Shown here: positions 41,667-48,433 of the stretch, piece after piece
Position numbering within the stretch: the stretch's first letter is position 1
Layout of the letters: each line of letters starts with the position of its first letter
Translations under genes and position numbers: made by a program
Assembly: GCA_031291325.1 (NCBI GenBank)
Contig: JARLJG010000028.1
Location: 62,001-126,000 of the forward strand
Length of the DNA: 64,000 nucleotides
Source of the DNA: Burkholderiaceae bacterium
GTDB taxonomy: Bacteria; Pseudomonadota; Gammaproteobacteria; Burkholderiales; Burkholderiaceae_D
Direction: 5' to 3'
Notes under the pieces: model-generated
Databases searched by the model: none
Told to the model about the DNA's origin: nothing
Seen by the model: the letters and a program-made list of their open reading frames with translations, nothing else

Positions 41667-41727
41667 TGACTTGTCCGCCCATGTGCAACAAATACATCAA
41701 AAATCGCAACTTCGACCGGACAGGTCA
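41667..41727. repeat. Iteron-like repeats, two outlying copies
   Basis: TGACTTGTCCGCC (41667-41679, complement GGCGGACAAGTCA) and CGGACAGGTCA (41717-41727). The second overlaps the stop codon of the TIR gene. Same motif as the cluster at 40886-41029. The 290 bp between the hairpin at 41474 and the TIR gene otherwise hold nothing I recognise. Confidence 0.6.
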
Positions 41728-42531
41728 GACCGGGCCAAATTCACGCTTAAGTGTTGCAAGCACTTCCCCAAAAGTTTCTTTTATGTTGCCCTTGGAAAAT
41801 CGAATTTGCTGGATGCCCGCAACGTTTGAAAAATCCTCGATGCCTTCTTCCACCAACATTATTGCCCGTGAAAACCCCAATCGACCTTGAAACAATCCGC
41901 ATTCATGCACGACGTTTTGCCGCGCTCTGAGTGAGCCGGAAGCGGTTTCGTCTTCGCCAGTAAGGACTAACAGTGCGAAGTGGCTCTCCTCAATCATCTC
42001 CTCCAGTACATCACGTATCGCGTGACCCGCCCTTGCCCCGGTTTCATATGCTGATATGATAACGCCGTGCTTGTCTTGAAGATGATCTTTCAATTCCTTC
42101 CAAAGAGCGCTTCTCCCATGTCCGATAAACACAACAGGCTTCTCAACTTTCACTGTTGTTTCTACCAATGCAGGAAGTCTGGAAGCGGTGTAATTTCGTT
42201 CAAAAACATCGAAAATTGTCCCGATGATCGCGCGCGTCGGTGCCTTCACTGAAACTTGGACGTTTCGTCCACTAATATCGAGTTCCATCAGGTGTTCGTA
42301 ATTGCAGAAAATTTCCATTGCTGCCGCAGCGGTAGAGTTTCGGTAGTCCGCGAAAAATTCTTCAGGATCATCGTATCTCCAATACGAGTCATCATGTTCG
42401 ACACCAAGTGTCTGATTGTATTTAGACTTTGGGTTGTCCGGATTTGGAAATAGTTTCTCGGCGGTATCGGCCGCCTCCCGCAAAGTTTCGGCGGAAAATC
42501 GAACATTTAGGTATTTTTTGATTTTCTTCAC
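41725..42531 (-). CDS. TIR-like nucleotide-binding effector protein
   Basis: This 268-residue protein ends in a TIR-like domain of the predicted nucleotide-binding type (PF10137-like, also used by CBASS/STING effectors): VFIGHGR (134-140), GARAGHAIRDVLEEM (165-179), FALLVLTGEDE and RARQNVVHECGLFQGRLG (202-219). Glu210 in NVxxE is the residue I would expect to be catalytic for NAD cleavage. The N-terminal ~125 residues are unrecognised and may sense the trigger. Start is GTG 42531 with a weak ribosome site. It follows an XRE regulator by 81 bp on the same strand. A defence role is inferred. Confidence 0.85.
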   Translation of the reverse strand: MKKIKKYLNVRFSAETLREAADTAEKLFPNPDNPKSKYNQTLGVEHDDSYWRYDDPEEFFADYRNSTAAAAMEIFCNYEHLMELDISGRNVQVSVKAPTRAIIGTIFDVFERNYTASRLPALVETTVKVEKPVVFIGHGRSALWKELKDHLQDKHGVIISAYETGARAGHAIRDVLEEMIEESHFALLVLTGEDETASGSLRARQNVVHECGLFQGRLGFSRAIMLVEEGIEDFSNVAGIQQIRFSKGNIKETFGEVLATLKREFGPV

Positions 42532-42612
42532 GGCTACTAATGACTTTCTTTAGGTCGGATTGCGCGCATTTTGGTCTCCAAGCGACCTCTGCAATAATGC
42601 AATTGTATCGCG

Positions 42613-42852
42613 TTAAGAACGCCGCCGCCCTGGAGGCGTAGAACAAGCAAAGAGTTCAGCGACCTCGACGCCGAACGCCGTCGCCAAGGTTTCAATCGCA
42701 TCCAGCGACGGATTCGCGCCGCCGCGCTCAACGCGGCTCATGTAGCTGCGCGCAAAGCCGCAGTGGTCGGCAAAAGCCTCCTGCGACATGCCGGCAGCAA
42801 GTCGCAGTTCCTTCACTCTTTGACCGAATCGTTTTCGCAGGGAAATGCTCAT
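42613..42852 (-). CDS. XRE-family transcriptional regulator
   Basis: This 79-residue protein is essentially one Cro/CI helix-turn-helix: FGQRVKELRLAAGMSQEAFADHCGFARSYMSRVERGGANPSLDAIETLATAFGV. ATG 42852 is chosen; a TTG five codons upstream is possible. It lies upstream of the TIR-like gene on the same strand and probably represses or times it. It is divergent from the exported-protein gene at 42954, so a shared regulatory region of about 100 bp is likely. Confidence 0.92.
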   Translation of the reverse strand: MSISLRKRFGQRVKELRLAAGMSQEAFADHCGFARSYMSRVERGGANPSLDAIETLATAFGVEVAELFACSTPPGRRRS

Positions 42853-42953
42853 CCCCGTGAATATCAATTAATGTATACTTATCGGCCACGCACTAATCGT
42901 GACATTTTGCGGGTAAGTTGCCGCTTTTGACAATACACTTCAGGGAAAAATTG

Positions 42954-43247
42954 ATGAAAAGAGCCGTCGGGATTGTTTGCCTTGCTGTTTCACTTAACGC
43001 CGCCGCTGCGGACAGTCATGCTTGTGGGCTGGTTGCCGATCTCGCGCGCGAAATCGCGGTAGACCGCGACCACGGTGTTTCCTATAAGGCGGAACTTGGA
43101 AGGTTGATTGTAGCCTATGATGGACAATCCGACGGTGTGCTTCGATTGGCGAAAAATATTGTCCATGTGGTTTATATCGATATGCCTAGCCTATCACCGC
43201 AAGGCGCATATAATTTTGGCTATGCAGCCTGTATGCAAGCCAAGTAA
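42954..43247 (+). CDS. Small exported protein of the island, 97 aa
   Basis: It begins with a Sec signal peptide (MKRAVGIVCLAVSLNAAAA, cleavage expected after AAA), giving a ~78-residue mature protein with two cysteines (HACG, YAACMQ) that could form a disulfide. An AGGGA ribosome site precedes the ATG. Function unknown. It is the last gene before attR and is divergent from the XRE gene. Confidence 0.75.
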   Translation: MKRAVGIVCLAVSLNAAAADSHACGLVADLAREIAVDRDHGVSYKAELGRLIVAYDGQSDGVLRLAKNIVHVVYIDMPSLSPQGAYNFGYAACMQAK

Positions 43248-43352
43248 TTGAGGCTGGAGTGTTGCACGTAAACGACAGCGGAGTATTTTTATTTGAGGCT
43301 ACGTCGTGATGGACAACGGCATATTCGATCAAGCAGAACGAAAGTCATTTTC

Positions 43353-43371
43353 GGGGCATTTTTAGGGGCAG
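43353..43371. promoter_or_regulatory. Integrase arm-type sites, right cluster
   Basis: GGGGCAT (43353-43359) and GGGGCAG (43365-43371), spaced 12 bp, 54-72 bp from attR. They match the three left-end copies at 37141-37187. The 43248-43424 segment has no gene I can support. Confidence 0.5.
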
Positions 43372-43424
43372 AAATTGAATTTTAAAATCGTGAGTCCTTT
43401 ATTCATGCGGGTTTCAAGGATTTT

Positions 43425-43446
43425 TTCGATTCCGGCAGCCGCACCA
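43425..43446 (+). repeat. attR (tRNA-Thr 3' remnant)
   Basis: TTCGATTCCGGCAGCCG matches the tRNA exactly over 17 bp, followed by CACCA, so one G of the tRNA end (GGCACCA) is missing. This remnant cannot form a tRNA and marks the right end of the island. Confidence 0.92.
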
Positions 43447-43465
43447 GTAATAAGCAGTAAAATAA

Positions 43466-43499
43466 AAGGGTTGCAAGCTTGTGCTTGTAGCCCTTTTTC
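43466..43499 (+). terminator. Terminator beyond attR, probably the original tRNA-Thr terminator
   Basis: AAGGGTTGCAAGC and GCTTGTAGCCCTT form a 13-bp stem (two G-T pairs) with a TTGT loop and a T-run. It lies 20 bp after attR, where the tRNA's own terminator would have been before integration. Confidence 0.75.
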
Positions 43500-43704
43500 C
43501 TTTTTGGCGTCGGCGGGACAATGGCGGCGCATTTTGAAAAAAAATCTCGCCTGGCAATCAATCGACCTTGGTTGCATTGCCCGATAAGGCCCTCGTTTTC
43601 CATTGAAGTCGTGCAACACCGCTTCGCGAGCGCTCAATTGCATCGAGTCTGAACGTATTTTGCTTCTCTGCAAGCGCGGCCAATATCGTCGAAAAGGATA
43701 AATT

Positions 43705-44241
43705 ATGAATTTTGCTCGCTTGATATTCATTCTGACATTGGCGGCCCTGGGTCAACAGGCAGTTGGCCAAACGCCTGTGGCCAGCGTGCCGTCCGTAGAT
43801 TTATCGCGGTATGTCGGCAAGTGGTTTGAGATCGCCAGTTTCCCCATGTTCTTTCAGCGTCATTGCATTGCCGACACGACGGCGGAATACAGTTCAGCTT
43901 CTGATGGCGCGATTAACGTGCATAATCGTTGCCGTACGGAATCCGGCTTTGATGATGCCAGCGGGAAGGCGCGCGTGGTCGAGGGTTCCGGCAATGGCAG
44001 ACTCAAGGTGTGGTTCTTCTGGCCGTTCAAGGCTGACTATTGGGTCATCGGACTGGACGATAATTACCGCTGGGCGGTGGTAGGCAATCCGAATCGCAAA
44101 TACCTTTGGATATTGTCGCGAACACCGCAATTGCCGGATGATCAGTTGCAAGCCGCTTTGGCGGCCGCCGCTGCACAGGGGTACGACCTGAAAATGCTGT
44201 GCTACACAGTGCAAAGTGGTGCAGGACAAGCTCCAAGGTAA
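43705..44241 (+). CDS. Lipocalin family protein (Blc-like)
   Basis: This 178-residue protein has a Sec signal (MNFARLIFILTLAALGQQAVG) without a lipobox Cys, then the lipocalin GxW motif in VGKWFEIASFP and YWVIGLDDNYRWAVVGNPNRKYLWILSRTP, typical of the Blc group. Blc proteins bind fatty acids or lysophospholipids; this one would be soluble and periplasmic rather than outer-membrane anchored. An AAAAGGA ribosome site is present. Confidence 0.92.
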   Translation: MNFARLIFILTLAALGQQAVGQTPVASVPSVDLSRYVGKWFEIASFPMFFQRHCIADTTAEYSSASDGAINVHNRCRTESGFDDASGKARVVEGSGNGRLKVWFFWPFKADYWVIGLDDNYRWAVVGNPNRKYLWILSRTPQLPDDQLQAALAAAAAQGYDLKMLCYTVQSGAGQAPR

Positions 44242-44409
44242 GCTCCCACGCGTCGCACCACCCCTCATAAGATACGCTCGCATCGCCGATCCAGACCCCA
44301 ACCGGGCTGCCAACCTGTTGTCCGTCGGAGAATGCCGGAATCTTGAGAATGTTCATTGACGTCTCACAAAATCCGTATTGAATCATTCCAGAGGCCGACG
44401 CCATTGCCG

Positions 44410-45252
44410 TTACCAGTGCAAATCGGCGCCACCCAATTCGACGACTTGACCGCCGACATGAATCTGCCCATCATGAACTTTCAGTGTGAGCCGGTTCGGG
44501 CGTTCAATGCATGTACCCTGCCTGATGCGGGCGTCCAGCGGCAGGCCGCCTTGCGTGGCTTGCCACCAACCGCCCAGGTTGGCGCAGGCGGAGCCGGTGC
44601 CGGGGTCTTCGTTGACGCTCGATTCATCGGGCATCCAGAAATAGCGCGACTCGAAGCCTTCTGGCGTGCGCGCGAATATGTAAGCTTTCGCTTGGCCGGC
44701 TGTGTTCTTGCTGAAACGCGCCATCAGCGCCGGTTGCGGGCGGCAGGCATGCACGTCGGCGACGCTGGCAAGCGGAATCATTGGTTGTTCCGTGCCGCAG
44801 TTGACCCACAGCGCGGGGCCGGCGATCGCGGTTTCGGGCAGATTCAGCATCGCGGCCAGTTCGGCTGCGGTGGCCGCCATCGGGCGGAAAGTCGGCTTGT
44901 TCGCCGCCAGTGTCCAATGGCCGTCTTGCAACCATACCGGGATGATGCCGGCTGCCATCTCCAAGGCGAAGCGCTCGCCAGCCTTGAATAATGCGCTGAC
45001 GACGTGCGCCGAGCCGATGGTTGGGTGTCCGGCAAACGGCATCTCGTAGCTGGGGGTGAAAATGCGAATGCGGGCCGCAGCGCAGTCCGATGGCAGCAGG
45101 AAGGTAGTCTCCGACAGATTGAACTGGCGCGCAACCAATTGCATGTCGGCATCCGACAGCGCACCGCCGTCCTCGATCACGGCCAATGGGTTGCCGCCGA
45201 AGGCGGTTTCGGCGAAGACGTTGACAAGGCGGAAGCGGATGGCAGGCATCAT
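44410..45252 (-). CDS. PhzF family protein
   Basis: This 280-residue protein has the PhzF N-terminal half (VNVFAETAFGGNPLAVI, FNLSETTFLLP with the catalytic-type Glu, EMPFAGHPTIGSAHV) and the C-terminal EDPGTGSACANLGGW. The family adopts the diaminopimelate epimerase fold; PhzF itself isomerises a phenazine precursor, but most members have no known substrate. No phenazine genes are nearby. An AGGATACG ribosome site precedes the ATG pair. Confidence 0.93.
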   Translation of the reverse strand: MMPAIRFRLVNVFAETAFGGNPLAVIEDGGALSDADMQLVARQFNLSETTFLLPSDCAAARIRIFTPSYEMPFAGHPTIGSAHVVSALFKAGERFALEMAAGIIPVWLQDGHWTLAANKPTFRPMAATAAELAAMLNLPETAIAGPALWVNCGTEQPMIPLASVADVHACRPQPALMARFSKNTAGQAKAYIFARTPEGFESRYFWMPDESSVNEDPGTGSACANLGGWWQATQGGLPLDARIRQGTCIERPNRLTLKVHDGQIHVGGQVVELGGADLHW

Positions 45253-45329
45253 CGTATCCTGCCATACGGCGATTTTTTACACAACGCGGAACCTATTCCA
45301 AGTCGGCCCTCCGCAATCGTCGACGCCGG

Positions 45330-46457
45330 CTAGCGTTTGATTTTTCCCTCGGCCCCGATCATCGTCGATTCCACCCAGGTCGACGCGTTGTTCGACTTGG
45401 TGAAATCCACTTCAAATCCGCCCAAGTCCGCGCGCTTGCCGCGCAGCGACGCATCGATGGCTGCCGGCGTGATGTCGCCCTTGATCTTCTTGAGCGCGTC
45501 GACCACTACGCGGGCGACCACGTAACCTTCCATGCTCGCATAGGTGAAAGCCGGCGTCGGGACAGCTTTCGACAATGCCTTGTGATATTCGCTGGACAGT
45601 GCGATCGGCTCGGAATGCGGGCTGGGCATCACGGCCGTGACCAGCACTCCCTGCGCGGCGTTTCCGGCCTCGTCGGCGAGCGGTTCTTCGCCGACAAAGG
45701 ATAGGGTGGTGAAAAAGCCGAAATATCCGGCGCCACGCGCCTTTTTCAACAGTTCGCCGGTGGTTTTATATGCACTGACGACAAACACGGAGTCGACGTG
45801 CTGCGACTTGATCTTGGCGACGGCGGCCTCGACGTTGATCGAATTGCGTTCCACCGATTCGGTCCAGAGCACCTTGACTTCCTGATGCTTTTGCAGCGCC
45901 GCCTGCATCGCGCGCAATCCGGCTTGGCCGAATGCATCGTTCTGGTAAACGATGCCCATCGTGTGCAAGCCCATGCCGTCGATTTCCTTGGCGATACGCA
46001 GCGCTTCATCGTTATAGCTGGCGCGGATGTTGAAGACGTTGTCGAATTTGCTGTCGCGCAGGTTGTCGGCCCCCGTATATGCACCGATGAACGGCAAGCC
46101 GGCCATCTTCGCCATCGGCAGCACGGCCACGCTGGTCGGCGTGCCGACGTAGCCGACCAAGGCCACGACCTTGTCTTCCGCGATCAGCTTTTGCGTATTT
46201 TTGATGGTGCGATCCGGCTCGTAGCCATCGTCGAGCGTGATCAGCTTGATCGGATGGCCATTGACGCCGCCCTTCTGGTTGATCTCGTTGAAATACGCAT
46301 TCATGCCGCGCGCCATTTCGGTCCCCAGCATGGCGGCCGGCCCGGTCAGGGCGGCGGACTGCCCGAGAACGATCGGCGTTTCGGCCGCCCGGGCACTGCC
46401 CAGTGCGGCAAACAAGAATGGGACGGCGACACAGAGATTGCGGAATAGGCTTTTCAT
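45330..46457 (-). CDS. Branched-chain amino acid-type ABC substrate-binding protein
   Basis: This 375-residue periplasmic protein has a Sec signal (MKSLFRNLCVAVPFLFAALGSARA) and a type I binding-protein fold: PIVLGQSAALTGPAAMLG, LITLDDGYEPDRTIKNTQKLI and VALVGYVGTPTSVAVLPM match the LivK/Peripla_BP_6 family. No ABC permease or ATPase genes are adjacent, so it is an orphan binding protein. ATG 46457 has an AGGA ribosome site; the upstream extension is rejected. Confidence 0.93.
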   Translation of the reverse strand: MKSLFRNLCVAVPFLFAALGSARAAETPIVLGQSAALTGPAAMLGTEMARGMNAYFNEINQKGGVNGHPIKLITLDDGYEPDRTIKNTQKLIAEDKVVALVGYVGTPTSVAVLPMAKMAGLPFIGAYTGADNLRDSKFDNVFNIRASYNDEALRIAKEIDGMGLHTMGIVYQNDAFGQAGLRAMQAALQKHQEVKVLWTESVERNSINVEAAVAKIKSQHVDSVFVVSAYKTTGELLKKARGAGYFGFFTTLSFVGEEPLADEAGNAAQGVLVTAVMPSPHSEPIALSSEYHKALSKAVPTPAFTYASMEGYVVARVVVDALKKIKGDITPAAIDASLRGKRADLGGFEVDFTKSNNASTWVESTMIGAEGKIKR

Positions 46458-46632
46458 GATGTGAGTCCTAAATACCCGATGGATGGCCGGCGCGGTGCCC
46501 TCGAACGGACTACGAAACTGCCGCAACTATTGGTAGCATTGTAATTGAAAACCGCCGCCAATCCTTTATTGATACGCTTTTTGACATTGACAGGTGTCTG
46601 AATCAATTGTATCGAAGGGCCGTGCGCTGAAC

Positions 46633-48393
46633 CTATTCTGAATCGTCGGCAGCAGTTGTCGGCTGGTTCGGGGCGCCGAAATCGAAGAAGTGGAAATTGT
46701 TCGGGCCGTTGGCCTTGGCTTGATACATCGCCTCGTCGGAATTCTTGAGCAGCAGCTCCGGGTGGTCGCCGTGGTCCGGGTACAGGCTGATGCCGATGCT
46801 GGTCGATACCTGGACCATGCGCCCTTCGATCGTCATCGGTTGCGCCAGGCTGGCGACGATTTTTTCCGCCACCACCAGAACGTCGGCGTGTTTGTCGATT
46901 GCGCCGACCAAGACCACGAACTCGTCGCCGCCCAGCCTTCCCACCGTGTCGGATTCGCGCACGCAATTGCTCAACCTTTGCGCGACGATTTGCAGCAACT
47001 GGTCGCCGGCGTGGTGCCCCAGCGTGTCATTGATTTTCTTGAAGTCGTTGAGGTCGAGAAAGATCACTGCCAATTTGTTGTTGTTGCGCTTGGCCAGCGC
47101 AATGCCGCGCAGCAGCCGATCGGTCAGCAGCGTGCGGTTGGGAAGACCGGTCAGTGCATCGTGATGCGCCAGAAAACGCATCCGTTCCTCCGCCGCCTTG
47201 CGGTTGGTGATGTCGGAAAAAACCGCAACGTAGTTGCCGATGTTATCGGCTGAATCCGTCACCACGTTGATGTTGAGCCACGCGACATAAATTTCGCCGT
47301 TAGGCCGCTTGTTCCAGACCTCGCCCTGCCAATGTCCGTTGGTCGCCAGTTGTTCCCGCATTGCATCGTAGATCTGGCTGCCGTGCCGGTCCGAGGCCAG
47401 GATGGAAGGGGGCTTGCCGAGCACTTCGTGGGCGTTGAATCCGGTCATCATCGTGAACGCCGGATTGACCGACTCGATCATGTTGTTGGCGTCGGTGATC
47501 ATGATGGCTTCGAAGGTGCTGGCGAACGCAGCCGCTGCCAGACGCAGGTGGCGATCCGAGATGGCGAGTATTTCTTCGCGCTCGTTCAAGGTTTCCTGCA
47601 ATCGATGCACGTATTCGGACTCGATGTTGGCCAATATATCGGCAAATGTCAGCAGCCCGATGAGCTGACCGGAATCGTCGGTGACCCCGAGATGGCGTAT
47701 CCGGCTCTTGATAAACAACTTGCGCGCGTGATAAAGGCTGGAACTGGCCGCAATCATGATTAACGGAAAACTCGCCACCTCGCTGGCGACAGCGGCCGTT
47801 TTGCGATTGCCGATCAGGCGCACGACGTCGCGTTCGGTGACAATACCGTAGGCATGGGCACTGTTCTCGACAACGACCGCGTCGAGTCGCTTCTCCTGCA
47901 TTTCGCGGATGACATCGCGCACGGGCATGCTTCCCGGAAACTTGAAAAATGTCTGGTTGAACACCGACCGCACGTCGCGCAGGGTCAGATAGTAGTCGAG
48001 GCCCTGATGAATCACGATGTCGGTTTGCGACACAATGCCTCGGTGTTTGCCGGACTCGTCGAGCACCAGCAGATGGCGAATTTTTTCGTCGCGAAAACGC
48101 AAGGCGGCAACGCCGATTTGGGTATCGATGTCGATCGATTTCACCGGCGCAGACATCGCTTCGGCAATCGGCGTGCGAAATACCTCGGGGTCGGCCAAGT
48201 CCACCGCGAGCGCGTCCTGTTCGGTCCAGATGCCGACGATCTGTCCCTGGTCTTCAACCAATATAGAGCTGCATTTCTGCTCGACCATGCGGCTGGCAGC
48301 TTCCGAGATAGGAGTTGCAGGCGAACACGACAGGAGTTTCGCGCGAAGAATTTTCCTCAGGGTAATTTCCGGCTGGCTCATCGAATTCTTCAT
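46633..48393 (-). CDS. CBS-PAS-GGDEF diguanylate cyclase
   Basis: This 586-residue soluble protein makes cyclic di-GMP. It has two CBS pairs (about residues 15-135 and 145-265), a linker helix, a PAS domain (about 285-400) and a GGDEF domain with an intact GGDEF near 488 and an inhibitory-site RESD five residues before it. CBS pairs bind adenine nucleotides, suggesting energy-state input. No EAL domain follows. ATG 48393 is used; an ATG four codons later is possible. It lies 40 bp downstream of a GGDEF-EAL gene on the same strand. Confidence 0.93.
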   Translation of the reverse strand: MKNSMSQPEITLRKILRAKLLSCSPATPISEAASRMVEQKCSSILVEDQGQIVGIWTEQDALAVDLADPEVFRTPIAEAMSAPVKSIDIDTQIGVAALRFRDEKIRHLLVLDESGKHRGIVSQTDIVIHQGLDYYLTLRDVRSVFNQTFFKFPGSMPVRDVIREMQEKRLDAVVVENSAHAYGIVTERDVVRLIGNRKTAAVASEVASFPLIMIAASSSLYHARKLFIKSRIRHLGVTDDSGQLIGLLTFADILANIESEYVHRLQETLNEREEILAISDRHLRLAAAAFASTFEAIMITDANNMIESVNPAFTMMTGFNAHEVLGKPPSILASDRHGSQIYDAMREQLATNGHWQGEVWNKRPNGEIYVAWLNINVVTDSADNIGNYVAVFSDITNRKAAEERMRFLAHHDALTGLPNRTLLTDRLLRGIALAKRNNNKLAVIFLDLNDFKKINDTLGHHAGDQLLQIVAQRLSNCVRESDTVGRLGGDEFVVLVGAIDKHADVLVVAEKIVASLAQPMTIEGRMVQVSTSIGISLYPDHGDHPELLLKNSDEAMYQAKANGPNNFHFFDFGAPNQPTTAADDSE

Positions 48394-48433
48394 AAGCAAA
48401 AGTTGACTGGCTCCATCCCCGCACTCGTCCGAC

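Larger units (their letters stand above)
37004..43441. mobile_element. 6.4-kb integrative genomic island at tRNA-Thr
   Basis: The last part of tRNA-Thr (TTCGATTCCGGCAGCCG) is repeated exactly at 43425-43441, giving attL and attR. Just inside attL is a tyrosine integrase gene reading into the island. Inside are an AlpA regulator, unrecognised coupled genes, iteron-like repeats, an XRE-TIR pair and a small exported protein. Gene content and local A+T-richness differ from the neighbours. No structural phage, terminase or conjugation gene is visible, so it is a satellite-like or mobilisable element. Confidence 0.92.

Noticed and set aside
40886-41727. CRISPR array
   Set aside because: The repeats are only ~12 bp, irregularly spaced, in both orientations and imperfect; there are no cas genes. 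They fit iterons or operators better.
37004-43441. Interpretation of the island as a remnant prophage
   Set aside because: No capsid, portal, terminase, tail or lysis gene is visible, and both ends are intact, so it is better called a small integrative island or satellite.
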